64,000 nucleotides of DNA from Symbiodinium kawagutii (GCA_009767595.1 VSDK01013795.1:17022-81021), one strand, 5' to 3'; positions 1 through 12,476 are shown, numbered from the stretch's first letter. Numbers and translations are program-made. Notes: generated by a model from the sequence alone, not told the origin.

Positions 1-29
1 CAAGGGGTAGTGTTGAGGTGTTGAGCTCG

Positions 30-545
30 ATGACTGAATCCGAGCTTGGTAACAGAAGAAATCCTGATTGTACAGCGGGGGGAGGATCGAAAGGGTCAAA
101 ACACTCCACCTACCGAAAGGATCAGGATGTGATTGTAGGTGATGTGATCGAAGGAGGATCAAGAATGAAACCCGGGGCTAGGGAACCCTTGAGTGTGGAA
201 CATGAACCAGCCACCGGTGAAAAGAAAAAAGAAGAAAACAAAAGAAAAGAAAGTGAAAAAATCAGAATCAAGGTTTTGAAGGAAGGAAGGACCCAGGAGA
301 AAACCCCCTTGAAGGCTGGTAAGAAGGGAGTTTTAGGGGAAAGTTTTGGGGAACCCCTGCAAGCGGTGCAGAGTGCTCGGGTGAACCAAGAGTCGCATGG
401 GAATACGTCAGCTGAGTCGAAGTCACACTGTGGTGACCACTGTAGCCCGAAGGGCTCCCACGTAGCCCGGCGCGGGGGCGGTGCGACCTTCGCTGAAAGC
501 CATGGCCTCGCCAGCGGTTGGTGGCAGCGGTGGTGGCGGCGATGA
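30..545 (+). CDS. Possible upstream ORF, basic hydrophilic, overlapping the next ORF
   Basis: An open frame with an ATG at 30 runs to a stop at 543-545 and overlaps the start of the 502-2103 ORF by about 44 bases in another frame. The product would be Lys/Glu-rich and disordered. Codon bias is weaker than in the downstream ORF and it may simply be a leader or 5' flank. The frame may also continue to the left of the window. Confidence 0.2.
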   Translation: MTESELGNRRNPDCTAGGGSKGSKHSTYRKDQDVIVGDVIEGGSRMKPGAREPLSVEHEPATGEKKKEENKRKESEKIRIKVLKEGRTQEKTPLKAGKKGVLGESFGEPLQAVQSARVNQESHGNTSAESKSHCGDHCSPKGSHVARRGGGATFAESHGLASGWWQRWWRR

Positions 546-2103
546 CGATGGGAGAAAGGATGAGCGGCCTACATCTCTGGAGGAACCTGAACCAGAGATT
601 GAGGACGACGAGGAATTCCCGTCCTGGGGTCCAAAGAGGGTGAAGCCACCCCCAGTACCTCCTACCAAGGTGCCAGCTGGTGGTGAGGACCGTGCAAGGC
701 CCGTCAGGCTGGACCCTCAAGGAAGAGAACTGGTACCTGCTGGCGATGGTGGTCGTGCAAGAACCATCAGGATGGACGATCGTCGAGGAAGAGAGGTGAT
801 GGTCACTGGAACGGCCGCAGAACTGGCGGAAGTTCAAGGGAGGATGAGGGTGACTCACCAAGTCCGAAGTGTCCCCAAGAAGCGACCTCACCAAGAAGCT
901 GAGGGTGAGACTGCTTCGGGATCGGTGGTGCCTACCATCGTCTTGGGCCCACTACGAGAGGAGGCAGAAGAGGAGGCCTACCAACGACAGAAGAGGGCCA
1001 GAGCAGATGAGAGACAGAAGGAAAAGGAAGAATCTGCCTCTGGTAAGTCTGTGAGAAAGGAGATAGAGAACACTGCTCGACGAGCAGCCCAGATGCAGCG
1101 GGACCTGAGGAAGGAGTTGGGAAAAAGGTTCAAGAGAACTACGACAGAAGAACCTCCCATCTACGACCCAGAGGACCCCAACCTTCGTGAAAGCGAAGGA
1201 CACCAACAGTGGAGAGAGGAACGGACCAGACTCCGAAATCTCCCCATCATGAAGCGGGAGGTTGAAGCGACCTGGAGTGTTAGGGCCTTCAAAGTCAACC
1301 TTGCGGGTGGCATCCACTGGAAGTCAGCTACCAAGCAGTGGTTTCCCCACCAGGTCTACTACCCTGAGGAGACCCAGGTGGCCAACCCTGAAGCTGAACT
1401 ACCGGTGCCTGTTGCAGTCGATGCTCCGGGTGAAGCGGAAACAGAGGCCGTGGAGATGACAGAAGCCAATGCCATCCCTCTAGGCCAAAGAAGACCTCCC
1501 ACCGAGGAGGTAGATGAACCTGTGCTGGAGGAGCCGGCCGAGAGATGGGCCAAAGAGAAGCAGCGGCTTTTGGAAGCTTACTGCGACTTGGCCGAAAGAG
1601 TTCCACAGGTGTTCGACGAGAATGGCGTCCACACAGCGGAGTTTGTGGAGTGGATGACCACCCTGGGCGAGTTGGCAGACCAGCTCAAAAGCTATGGGCT
1701 TGAGGTTCCTGTGCCTACGGAATCACTCGCTCCAGCTGAGGTTCCTGTGTCTACGGAACCGCCAGCTCTGGCTGTGGGCCCGGATGGAACACCAGTGGAA
1801 GGTGACCAAAATGGGCCGATGGAGACGGTCGATGAGGAGGTCAAGTCCACAGAGGCTTCCAGTGCTACACCTGCGGCCGCAAGAGCCGATGAAGCTGAAG
1901 CCACCTGGACTGAAGGACCAACCACAACTGCGGAGGAAAACTCCACCGAGGTTTTGCGTGCAACGCCTGTAGAAGCAGAAGGTGGGACTACCGAGATGGT
2001 GGTGGAACCTTCTACGCCAGCTGAAGCCGTTGCTGCCGATGTGACCGGTGGAGCGCTCGAACCAGCCCTGGCCAGTACAGAAGAGCCATCAGGTGAAACC
2101 TGA
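502..2103 (+). CDS. Intronless ORF, acidic low-complexity protein of unknown function
   Basis: An uninterrupted 533-codon frame starts at the ATG at 502 in a strong context (gccATGG); an earlier GTG at 481 in the same frame is less likely as a eukaryotic start, and an in-frame stop lies at 463. The N-terminus is Gly/Asp-rich, residues about 100-220 are rich in Arg/Glu/Lys and likely helical, and the last third is Ala/Glu/Thr/Pro-rich. I recognise no domain. The stretch is much richer in GC, and far longer without an intron, than the other coding regions here. It could be a single-exon gene, a retrocopy, or an accessory ORF of a retroelement; no reverse transcriptase or integrase motif is visible nearby. 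Confidence 0.55.
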   Translation: MASPAVGGSGGGGDDDGRKDERPTSLEEPEPEIEDDEEFPSWGPKRVKPPPVPPTKVPAGGEDRARPVRLDPQGRELVPAGDGGRARTIRMDDRRGREVMVTGTAAELAEVQGRMRVTHQVRSVPKKRPHQEAEGETASGSVVPTIVLGPLREEAEEEAYQRQKRARADERQKEKEESASGKSVRKEIENTARRAAQMQRDLRKELGKRFKRTTTEEPPIYDPEDPNLRESEGHQQWREERTRLRNLPIMKREVEATWSVRAFKVNLAGGIHWKSATKQWFPHQVYYPEETQVANPEAELPVPVAVDAPGEAETEAVEMTEANAIPLGQRRPPTEEVDEPVLEEPAERWAKEKQRLLEAYCDLAERVPQVFDENGVHTAEFVEWMTTLGELADQLKSYGLEVPVPTESLAPAEVPVSTEPPALAVGPDGTPVEGDQNGPMETVDEEVKSTEASSATPAAARADEAEATWTEGPTTTAEENSTEVLRATPVEAEGGTTEMVVEPSTPAEAVAADVTGGALEPALASTEEPSGET

Positions 2104-3038
2104 AATGGTTCCAAGGCCTAGGGGTTGAGTCTTTGAGAAAGACTGGGGGAGCGCGATCCTCGAATTTTGAAGAAGTGACTGCAGCTGTAGCGCGTCACAC
2201 AAATCAAGAAGTGTACCAAGCACAAACTGTGCGACTGAATTTGGCTCAAGGAAAAAGAGGTCCGCGGCCCTGCTGTTGCGGGCGTGACTCCGCGTGATCA
2301 TATATCAATCTCATTTTTTCATTGATTCCAATCACTTGCTCAGCAGCAAAGGCTCAGCAAAGCACAGGGCCTGCTGGCCTGGCAGCACCGTGCCAGGACC
2401 TGGCCTTGGCCGGGGAATCCTTTGATCCTTTGAGACAAGTCTGGGTGAAGATGCCCGCCATGGAGGAACGACAAGTCTATTGCCCCTCGGCCTTGGCGAG
2501 GTGAGGGAGGCAACCAAAGGCAGTCGCATGGAGATGGGAGATGGGATGGTGGGCACCGCCAAGGAAGAGGTCGTGATTTTGGATGTTGTTGCTTACTACT
2601 TGCTATTTACTACTTTGTTCTGACTACTTACTATATTTTTTCGGCTCACTCACCAATTACTTCCCAACTACTACTACGTACTGCTACTACTATTGCTAGT
2701 GCTGCTGCAACTGCACCTGCTACTGCTTTTGTGACTACTGCTACTGCTACAGCTACTAGTACCCCTACCGCTCATATTACTATTATCATTGTCACTCTTA
2801 TTGCTATGTTTTATGGTTACTATTATTGCTACTACTACGGCTGCTGCTACAACGATATTTCAGGATACATTGAAATGTATGCGCACATCATGCATTCAGG
2901 ACATATTGAAATGTATGCACTCATGCATTAAAAGGGTCATGCCACAGAGTTCCCATCACATCCCATCACATTCCATCACATTCCCAGTAATAAGCAGGGA
3001 TGCATGTTTTCTTTAAGGTTGCTTGCCTGCAATTTAAG

Positions 3039-3039
<1 letters not shown>
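2104..3039. other. Non-coding flank with cryptic TAC/TGC triplet repeats
   Basis: No coding signal. The segment 2580-2860 is a degenerate mix of ACT, TAC and TGC triplets. An 11-base exact match to the 3' end of the dinoflagellate spliced leader (TTTGGCTCAAG) lies at 2240-2250. Confidence 0.4.

Positions 3040-3081
<42 letters not shown>
3040..3081 (+). repeat. (GAT)n microsatellite
   Basis: About 14 perfect GAT units on the plus strand. The long poly-Asp and poly-His frames crossing it are repeat artefacts. Confidence 0.95.
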
Positions 3082-3089
3082 CAGCATGA

Positions 3090-6000
3090 TCCAAATTATT
3101 ACTTATTACTGATATATTATGATGATGGGATCTGGGACCAATGTTTTGTATTGCAACCGATTTCGGAAGCACTTTGGTTTGCCTCTAGGCCATGGCCATC
3201 CAGTGCCAGACCTACATTGTTTGCCACAAAAGTCAGTGGAATCCGCCAGCAGTCCTCAGGTGCTGGCGCGGCAGCTGTTTGTGCTTGCTCGCCTTTCTCA
3301 AGTGACTGCATGGAACTTTACAAGGAAAGCGTTTGCAGAGACAAGCGGTGACAGCGTGTCAGAACAGTGGCAACTGAGTTCATAGAAGAACACGACTGAG
3401 CACAAGCCAATTCCTGTTGACAGCAAAATCATTTGAAATTGGGCCTGTACAATCCTGTACATCAATTGCTCCCTTGTCCCATTGCTGAGTTGAGCTACTT
3501 GGCATGGCGTGGGCTGCGCACCCCCGGTCCCAAGATTTGTTTGAATTAGAAATTCCAGAGATCCTAGCCTAAACCTGCGGCCGCCACTCTGCAGAGCCGG
3601 CCATATAAAGCAAAGGTGAAATGCTCGTGGCATTATTACGGATGCTCCACGCTGGAGGCATCCGATACAGGCACGCATCCTCCTGCCCTAAACCTCCGCC
3701 TTCCCCACAAATTAGTTTCTACTAAAAGTGGTCAATTGTGGCTATTGTCATTGGCCCTATGACTGTGATTTCTTGAAGTCTGTGACAATTGGATGTTTCT
3801 TAGATATTCTGGTCATCCATATTCATGTGCCCTGGAAGACTGTCACAGTTGCCCTTGTCTCGCTGAGCTTTTATCCGAATCCGTCGGGCCATCCTCCCAC
3901 CAGAACAAGAATGCATTTCAATGCATTTGGTTGATTTTGATGAGGTTGCACACGCCACCAGGACGATGGGCACAGGCATGCACATGTGATCATCTTAGTC
4001 GCATGTAAGGGGTAGGGGGGGTGGCCAAACTTGCAATGAAACTTCTCTTCTTGCGAGTTGAAGTTGTTTCGGCAAGTTCGTAGCCAGTGCTTTCCTGAAA
4101 TCCATAAAACTCATGCAGATTTCAGGTGGGCATTGTCCCACTGTCAAGCTCAAGGGAGCCCAGCCAAAGCAAAGCCACAATGCCCAACCTTGACACTGCC
4201 AGAGATTTCTGTTTCTAAAGCACATTTGGTGGTTTCTCAAGATAGGTGCGTACCCAAGTCATCCCTTGTTAACGATTGATATAGATATAGCAATAAACCA
4301 ACCATTCTTAGGGTCCCCTATGGCTTGAGAAACAGATGAAGAGACAAGAAACATCAAGAAACGCTAAACAAAACCTGCCCAAGGCCTCGGTGGATTTCTG
4401 TCGCCTGAACATGGCCTCAAGATGTCAGCTACGCAGCGACGTGTACGGCATGATTTTGTTACAATTTGCACCAGCATCATACGCACATGCGGACACATGG
4501 ATATAGATAAACGCATCAATAAATATGTTTACATTGTATAATAATTATTTAAACATGATTTAATATGAGAGAGGGATGTCAATGGTAATTGTTTTGGCCC
4601 TTATGGTATGGTGGGAATGCCTTACAAAGCAAAAGCCAACAAAAACACTGGATGGACTAAATGCTTTGCATATGAGTCGGCGGGTTGTTACTTTACGAGA
4701 ATGTCCAGGGTTTCGGTCGGCGGTATTTTGTTATGCGTATCAACCTTGCTCCTTGGAACAACGATTTCGACCTTGAGCTTGACCATCGCTGCTTGCACGC
4801 AATGCTGAGCAAGCCCGGTAGCAGATAGAGGATTCCACACTACGCGTAGCTGGGGACATCTTTGGTACCAAATTCTGGTACTTTTTGAAGTTCCATCGTT
4901 CACATGCCATATCATTCGATCCACCCTAGAAGATCAAATAATGTTCAATCAATACTTGGTGGGTCAGGGAGCTCACCCCACCGAACATAGTTGGCTTTGG
5001 AATACAGTCATATGTGTTCAGCTAGCCGTCAAGGGCATATCCTGCCGAACTGTTGAGCAAGTGGCCATGGATATCAAGCAGTTTCTACGGGCATACAACC
5101 AAAACCCAAAGCAAATGCAGATGCAAGCCTAAGCAACAAGAAAACAATATAATCCATCATCTTCCTTGGTGACCAATGGTGATTTTTACGAAGGGTTGGA
5201 GACTTGACTATGACCACGCATATCGCGACAAAGATCTTCATAGAGCCATGAATGGAGGCAATTATTCCCCCAAGCAGCCGAACATGACACTGTTTAAGCA
5301 GGGAGATCAATGCCTCTACAAGGGATTACAAGGGGACCCACATGGATAGCTATATATGAAGGCCTCAAGTTAGAAGCATGTCGAGTGGACATGTCCGGCT
5401 GAATTATGAAAGCTAGGACAGGAAGCTATACGCCTTTGGGACTCTAGACATGCGCGGCCACTACTTTAGACTCTAGCTTGAATCCTTTGCACTGTTTTGA
5501 GTCTAAAGCACTTGCATCCTTTAGAACTATTTTGAGAAGTCTGGCACTATCGTTGGAGCTTAGCAACCAGTGAAGATTTCGCCACGGCTCAAAGTTAAGA
5601 GATCAGCAATTCAGAAAAAGCGTGTGGGGGGGGAACTTTGGCCAATGTAATTTGCACATGGAGGAGTGGTGCGGGCGCATGTCAGGGATTGAGGGCTTGC
5701 ACATGTAGCTGATGATGTGCCACCCATGCTTAGCAGCACATACCAGAGCTGGACATGACATCATGCACCTCACACGTGGACAACGCCTATCGGTCCTTTC
5801 ATTGGTGTGGCTCCTGCCTTGCGCAAAGTCTTGAATGATTATCTATATGAGGTCCCGGTCTATATGAAGTCTTTCAAGTTGCAGCCATCCCACTCTACAA
5901 GAACAACCCAACTGGCTGAAGACCTGCCATTCAACTCGGCCCATTTGCATGTTTGGAAACCTGTGATTTGTTTGCAAAGTGCAGGTTTTCCTGAACTATG

Positions 6001-6240
6001 TCGTGATGTAGCTCTGGTTGTTGCGCAGCATTGCAGTCACATGGAATTGTGATGGCCATAGGTTGAGGGCTCAGGTTCAAGTTGCATTAGCGGATTATTT
6101 TTTCTGACCACAGTCACCACAGTGATTTTCCAAACTAGTGACCAAACCTTTCTACGGACTAAGGCTTGATAAAGTTTGTCTCGTGATTGCAGGCTGCAGG
6201 GTTCAAGTCACCCCAGGGCTGCAATCCAAGTTCTGTTGAG
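3090..6240. other. Gene-free stretch
   Basis: Only short AT-rich frames without codon bias or recognisable motifs are visible on either strand. It contains one copy of inverted-repeat family 1 (4231-4333). I see no further structure. Confidence 0.4.
4231..4333. repeat. Inverted-repeat element, family 1 (copy 1)
   Basis: The left end GGTTTCTCAAGATAGG is mirrored by the right end CCCTATGGCTTGAGAAAC. The interior carries the family hallmark CCAACCATTCTTAGGG. The size and paired ends resemble a non-autonomous TIR (MITE-like) element. No transposase is encoded. Confidence 0.6.
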
Positions 6241-6466
6241 CCATGGCGGGTGCCGCCCGTGTTTCCATCCATCCTGCTCCTCGAGAGGTTCAGATAGCAG
6301 CGGAGAATTTGCAAGTAGCTGAGTGCGAGGCCGCCAAGTCTTTTAGAGAAAGGTTGCCCGCAGGCGTGGCATCCAAAAGTTTGCCTCAAATTTTGGCAAA
6401 CTTTTTGAGATTTCATTTTGGCTTTGCTTCTTTTGATGGTGAACATGTGCCCAAGAGCAACTGCAG

Positions 6467-6730
6467 GGTCTCCACGTGGCGCCTTCAGGTTGGATCGCTT
6501 GTTGCACTGAAGCTGGTGAGGTGTACTACCACGACCCTGGCCGCGGGGTCTCCCAATGGTCTCATCCTTCGGCCAGTGACGACCGCGAGCGACGACCGCA
6601 CACCTTGGCCAAGGAGCTGGTGAAGCGACCAGATGGGTCGGTGCCTGAGAAGGGGCCCATGGGGCGCCACTCGGTGTACGATGCCCGAAGTAGACATGTC
6701 CCTTGGATTGCCTTGGAACTTCAGGGCTGG
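6467..6730 (+). CDS. Exon encoding a WW domain
   Basis: After an acceptor (ctgcag) at 6466, an 88-codon frame has strong G/C third positions and ends at a GTGAAG donor (or reads on to a stop near 6776). Residues about 7-33 fit a WW domain: SGWIACCTEAGEVYYHDPGR followed by GVSQWSHP, with the first Trp, the Tyr pair, the second Trp and the closing Pro in place. WW domains bind proline-rich peptides and occur in splicing, signalling and ubiquitin-ligase proteins. The rest is basic and unrecognised. Neighbouring exons of this gene were not found; it may be the last exon of a gene ending just before the oxygenase gene. Confidence 0.6.
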
Positions 6731-7480
6731 GTGAAGTTTGAGGTTGACATTTTTTATGTTCCCAAATCTAGTTACTAACGGATAGTTGGTTGAAACCACC
6801 AACCAGGAGGTGTTTTGAAAGACTTCTTTGATTTGATTTTGACTTCTCTAACACCTACAGCTCTCTTGGTGTGGAAGGGGGCAACTTACTGAGGTGTTTC
6901 CCAAACCATTGGTGTTCCCGTGTCAGTTTTTGTGCCCTGCGGCGGGAACCATCTTTGAAAACACCCACCATGATCCAACAAAGTCCGAATTGCTGATGTG
7001 GCTGTTCTGTCAATAGCCCTCATTAACCATCAGTGGCCATCATTGATCATCATGAACAAAAAAAAAACATTAATCGTCATTAAGCGTGATTGATAACCAG
7101 CATCACTGGCTCAAATAGTTTGCTTATCCGTTGGGGCCCCCAGCTGGTGCATGACAACCAGCAGAAACTGTGACCCTTCTTGGCTTAAGATTGCTTCATC
7201 CAGGCGATCCATCAGGTTCTCAATCAATCCAATGGGCCTATAGGCCTATATCGTTCATGGTGGTGGTTGACTACATGTTGACTACCAATGCTAATGACTA
7301 CATAAGACCCTGATGTCCCTGGGAGAGGATGCTTGGGAGAACGTCACAGGAAAATCCCATCTTTTGCCCAGAGAGTCACCAAGCTCACATCCACCAGCGC
7401 ATTTTGGCCTCAAACTCCCCCAAGTGACCCCACGAACCTAACAAAAAAAGGATTCTGACCATCAGTTTTGAAAACAAAAG

Positions 7481-10400
7481 ATGGATATCAAGACACCGCA
7501 GAAGACACGTGTCGCAAAGGGGTCCAATGGCGGCGTTGTCTCTTCCGAGGTTCCTCTAGAAACGCCGCAGTCCTTGTTCTCCGATGTTTCCATGGCCTTC
7601 ATTCGACGGGAGGACCTCAGTGGCAGAGCCTTCGCTCTGCATGGGCTTTTGTCAGCCAGTGAGGCGCGGCTGTGCTGCACCTCAACGTTGCGGAGAATGC
7701 TCTCATCCAATTGGCTGTTCCTTAACATCAGGGAACCCCCAAAATGGTTGGTTTATTACTGCACATGGTCAATATTGGATGATGTGGGGGCCACCCCTAT
7801 TTGGAGAAACAAGCAATTGTGTACTGATTTTTGACTGAGTTGAATGGTTATCGTACGGGTGACTTGAAAGGCGTTTGTTGTTTTGAAATGTTGCCCGGAT
7901 GTTGGCCACGAAAACGCAACACCGGGGAGGACACACAAACAAAGACGATTCTGCCCACTGTGGGGTGATGTTGGCCCTGGCCATGAGCTTGCCACCGTGG
8001 TCCACTCAGGTGACCCCAAACACATATCCCAGACGCGGAAGCTAAAACTGACATGCTTTATCAATAATTAACACTGGTGATGAACCCCTTAGCACATCCT
8101 TGCCCATAGGTTGGGGGTGCGGTTGACCGCCGTGATATGGCCACCGCACATCCGTACTTTTTCTGTGGCAATTCCTCGGTGCATTTTCAAGCACTTGTAA
8201 TGTACTGCAGCGGTGGCGGCCAAGAAAAGGTTTCACTCAAATCCAACGTGGTCATATCCCGACAAAGGTCTCCGGACCCATGTAGTTTTATGGATGTGGT
8301 TTTTGACGCAGGGACGCTATATTTACCAACAGGGTTATAAAGCAATCAACAGCTGGTTGGTGCTTGCACATCGGACATCAGCAGGGTCCTAGGGCAGGTG
8401 TTGGCTTTCTCCCCTGTCCGCTCCTCTATACCCTGTTCCTTCTATTGTCGTTCCTGTTCTCTAAGTGTCAACAACTCATCAATACTTATCAACCATTGCC
8501 AGCCACTACTAAGCAAGACTATCAAAAGATTCAACTATGAACATCAACCATCAAAATCAACTATCATTTATAGCTTATTAGGCTCAATCAACCATCTATC
8601 CTCAACTTATTACCGTAATATGATTTAATATTGCTATGGGTCAGTTCACCCTGTTCCCCTGGTTCCGGTCATTAACCAGCAAGTTTTCCCTAAGAGATTG
8701 TTGCCAGATATTGATGGTTAACTGCTTGACTCATAGCCATATAGTTGGTATCCCTATAAATGTTATAGTTATCGTCCCCTAATTGTTAACCATTACCAAT
8801 TGGTAATTGACAATTGCTCGGTTGGATGATATTGACCCAGCTCGCCATATAGCTGGTATATTCCCTCCTCTTGTTGGTTGTTATCTCCTACTACTAACCG
8901 TTTGCCAGCCAGGTTGGTCATAGTCAACCATTACCAACCACTACTATCCACTATTGTTGGTTCTTAACCATGACTAGCCATGGTTAATCCTTGGTTGGTT
9001 CTTAACCAGCTAGTTGGTTCATATCATCAACCATTCACATGTCAACCCTGCCATCTCCCCGCGACCAGGCAGCCGCCTATTGCCACAGTGCCGCCCGCAG
9101 CGGCTTCGCCGGCAGCGACGTGGGCCGCGAGTTCCCAGCGGAGCTTCGGAACAACGCACGGCTGGTGCACTTCAGCGACGCCCTTGCGGCCGCGTTGTCA
9201 CATGGCGCCTGGAGCGAGGGTAGAAATGGAGCTGTGAAGATGTTGGATGTTGGCGAATGTACAGAAGAATGAAATATTTCTTTAAAGAAAAGTGCAAGGA
9301 CCCGTGGCAAACAGGCGAAAAAATGAATATATTGCAATTTATGATATATGATATATATTTAGAAGTGTTTTCAAAAGCAATACCATATATTTACATTGGT
9401 TATCTGGAGAGAGAGAGAGAAACATTGATGGCTTCTTACTTCTTTAGAAAACCTTTCTTTACAAAAACATACTTTAACGCCTATACATATATTGCAATTG
9501 ATGGGACATGTTTTCGTGCACATGCACATGTATGACTTTATTATGTTATGTGTCAACGAGAGTGCTTTGAACAGGCATATGTTGTAGAAGAGATCATGTA
9601 CTATTTGTATACAGTTGTTCAGTATGTGACTGCAGTGCCACCATGCGCTGTTTCGCGGGACGATTGTTAAGTGATTGGAGGTTGTCCTGCCTGGCTGTTC
9701 TCCTTGACTGTCATTTGACCCTACCCGTTGGTCATGTGATCGCCCCACATTGGCATCAAACAGTCTTGTGGCTGTGATCCATGCCCACAATGGGAGCAAT
9801 GTCTATCCAGACCCTAGCCTCAAGGTTCAAGAAAGTTCAAGATATATATACCCAATCAAGGTAACCACAGATAACTTATTTCCCAAGCCATCCAACATCT
9901 TGCCATATTTGGGTGTTTCTCAAAATAGGGGGGCCCCAAATCATCCAATGGTAGTCATTTATAGTAGTAAACCAACCATTTTCTGGGGGTCCCTATTTTG
10001 CATTTGGATCATTTTTGCAACATCCAAAGGGTACGTCGCTTGACCCAGGTGGCGTCGCTTGGCCCCTGCGCTGTGTCATCGGGACATCTTCATGTTGCAA
10101 CCCATGGGCTTCGGTGCAGAGGGTCGCTGGAAACCTTGCGGAGTGAACCCGTGTTTCCGCATTAGCCGCTATCAGCAGGGTGAAGCTTGGCTGGAGTGGT
10201 AGCCCAAGAAGCCAACTTATAGGGTAGTGAAACAACTGGTCAAGATTCATGGCCAAGAAAATCAATGACTTGTGAATCCATTTTGGGCTGTAGAGCCTCT
10301 GCTGGGTTGCAAAGCTAGATGATTTTTTGAGGATGGGCATGGATAGACATGGCAGGGTTGCCCAACCAGTCAGCTGGTTCAGCGGGATAGTTTGATGCTC

Positions 10401-11560
10401 AAAGTTGGGCGGGAGAACTTTTCCCAAATGACAAGATGGACACCGAGGAGATCCAAATTGTATGTTGTCAACCGCCACATGGCAAGGTCTCCCGATAAAT
10501 TGTTGCAGGGCGGAGTCGGTGGAGTTAAGTCTATCACAGTTGATGTTTGTAGTTTGTAGATTGGTGATGTTCCTCTATCTGAACGAATCACTTGAAGCCT
10601 GCATTCAGGAACACTTTGCTCAGCATTGCGACGGTATGTATGCCAACGACGATGGTGAGTGCAGCATTTACTCCTTGGTTCTCTACTTGAATGATGACTA
10701 TGAAGGCACGCCAGCTTGCACAAGTTTACTCCGTTTACCAACCTTCTTAAGAGCTGCCTTCACGGAGATTTCCAAGCCATACAATGCAGAGGTTGACACT
10801 GCTCCTACCATACGCCCAACTCAAGGGCCGTCTACCCTTAGGTGGCGTGCCATTCCTTCCTGCTAATTATTGTGCTCTGCTCGTTGCTGGGGTGCAGCTG
10901 CTTGGGTTGCCCTTCCAGAGTGTTGCCTTCGACGAGTTGTCCAAACTTTTGATGTTATGATTGCTTAAGAAGTGTCTATTGCCTTGTTTCTTTGCATGTG
11001 CCCTTGTTGTGGCCGAACAGATCTTTCTGTGTCATGCTTTATTCTTGGTTCCGTTTGATGCCTTGCCACTCGATGCTGCTATGGCTGTAGAGGGTCCAAG
11101 TCCTAGGCGTTTCTGTTTCGCAGCGGTTGAAATCAGGGAGTTTGAGCACCAAAACTCTTGAGATGTGCTGCTCTAAGCGATTCCAAGACTTGTTCGGCCG
11201 TTGCAGGGGTCATCGTCCAACAATGTGTCCATATATGTGGGAATTTTTGGCATGGATTGTGAGCAAAGTTCAGGAAAGACCCTTCCTGCCTGCTTTACAA
11301 TGGTTGTTTGATGTTGCTTGGTGCTTTTTGGGTCAACCATGTGGGTCAGAGCTTGAAGCTGTCGTGCGGGGCGGAGGAATGGCACTTTTTGTCCCAATTT
11401 TGATCCTTTTTCAGGTGGCGAATTGGAATTCTCGAACAGCTCAGTTTGCTTCAAACCTTCTGTGGGCACAGCTGTGCTATTTCCTCACGACATGCCTCAT
11501 GCTGGTTTGAAAGTGCAGAGGGGAACCAAATATGTGCCCTGGCTGAAAGCTGGTAGCTGA
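7481..11560 (+). CDS. Prolyl-4-hydroxylase-like Fe(II)/2-oxoglutarate oxygenase, five exons
   Basis: Exons 7481-7663, 9069-9193, 10049-10181, 10609-10705 and 11415-11560 add to 684 nt (227 aa) with matching phases. Intron starts are GC, GT, GA and GC; all end in AG. The protein has the P4H catalytic layout: an N-terminal GLLSASE helix, RISRYQQGEHFAQHCDG with the metal-binding HxD (about H153/D155), LVLYLNDDYEGGELEF, then LFPHDMPHAGLKV with the distal His (about H208) and GTKY with the 2OG-binding Lys (about K218). Members hydroxylate prolyl residues; the substrate here is unknown. The ATG at 7481 follows an AG, so an upstream exon is possible, and the C-terminus is short for the family, so a further exon may exist. 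No signal peptide or membrane segment is seen. Introns 1 and 2 each hold a family 1 repeat. Confidence 0.8.
7719..7810. repeat. Inverted-repeat element, family 1 (copy 2, in intron 1 of the P4H-like gene)
   Basis: The interior matches the family (CCCCCAAAATGGTTGGTTTA and GGATGATGTGGGGG); the right end CTATTTGGAGAAAC is a decayed form of the consensus. It lies 56 bases inside intron 1. Confidence 0.5.
8390..9060. repeat. GGTTGG/CCAACC-rich intron segment
   Basis: Dense scattered copies of GGTTGGT, AACCAACC and TTAACCA, with many short inverted pairs, fill the 3' half of intron 1 up to the acceptor at 9068. No coding signal. Confidence 0.45.
9914..10000. repeat. Inverted-repeat element, family 1 (copy 3, in intron 2 of the P4H-like gene)
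   Basis: The ends GTTTCTCAAAATAGGGGGG and GGGGGTCCCTATTTTG are inverted; the interior contains CCAACCATTTTCTGGGG. It ends 48 bases before the splice acceptor of exon 3. Confidence 0.7.
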
Positions 11561-12470
11561 GACGGCATCGTCAAAGCTTCCCATCAGAGCGATGGTACCC
11601 CATTGACAACACGCTGAGATACTTGAATTTGTTCATTTTGTGTTCGCAGGGCAACTAGATTGTGAACTGAAATCAATTTGTCCCCTACACCTTTTGAAGC
11701 ACAGATATTGACCCAAAAAGTGATGATTCCTGATATTCATTGAAGTTAGATTTGAGTCAAGCAGTGGGTTCATGAAGTGCCTCCGGTGGTGGGTGCTGCG
11801 TTTCCCTTTGTTCGGACCTAATTCTTCAGCGGTCGCCATGCCACAGATCCAACCAATGGCTTGATATTGTCGGACACGTTTGCTTTCTTATTTGGTATCA
11901 TGGTGGGTGATGGCAGTACCCTCATTAGGCTATCACAGCCCCAAACCCCTAAGGTCAACCCCCATGTCATGCAATTTCGAGGTCAACTAAGTACCAGTTC
12001 TGAAGCATGATTCGGAGTTCAACACCATGCCAAGGTGGCCCGGACAGAGTTGATGTTTCGGTGCATTGAACGTCAACGACCACCAAAGGAGCCCAGATTT
12101 GCCAAGGACACTTCCCATGAGCCGTGCAAGACACCTGTTTTGTTCGTTGGGGAGCTTGTTTGCTAATCAGAAATTCACGGGTTGATCAGGAACCAACGAG
12201 AAGGATTTCAGACGGATACCAATCCTGGGTGGCTGGCTGTCAGCCACTAACTTGGATCTTGAGATAGGTTTAATTACTGTGTATTGTATGCCCACGAAAA
12301 ATATCTAAAAAATTGAGTTGTTGCGTAAAATCCAAAAGCTCCCGTGAATCTGTGACAATTTGGTGATGCGTTGCAGAGTGCCGCTCCGGTGTCGTTGGGG
12401 AGGTAAATTGAAGAAATTCCGGATGTTTAGGATTTAAATTAGTTACAAACTGAGGATGTGCGGAGTTTCT
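11561..12470. other. Gene-free spacer after the P4H-like gene
   Basis: No frame with codon bias or a known motif. It probably holds the 3' end of the oxygenase gene and the start of the next transcript unit. Confidence 0.35.
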
Positions 12471-12476
12471 GGTCAG

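Noticed and set aside
268..894. Long minus-strand open frame opposite the first ORF
   Set aside because: It is the complement of a GC-rich plus-strand frame with better codon bias and start context.
6180..6240. GGTTCAAGTC resembling a tRNA B-box
   Set aside because: No matching acceptor stem, A-box or anticodon arm could be folded around it.
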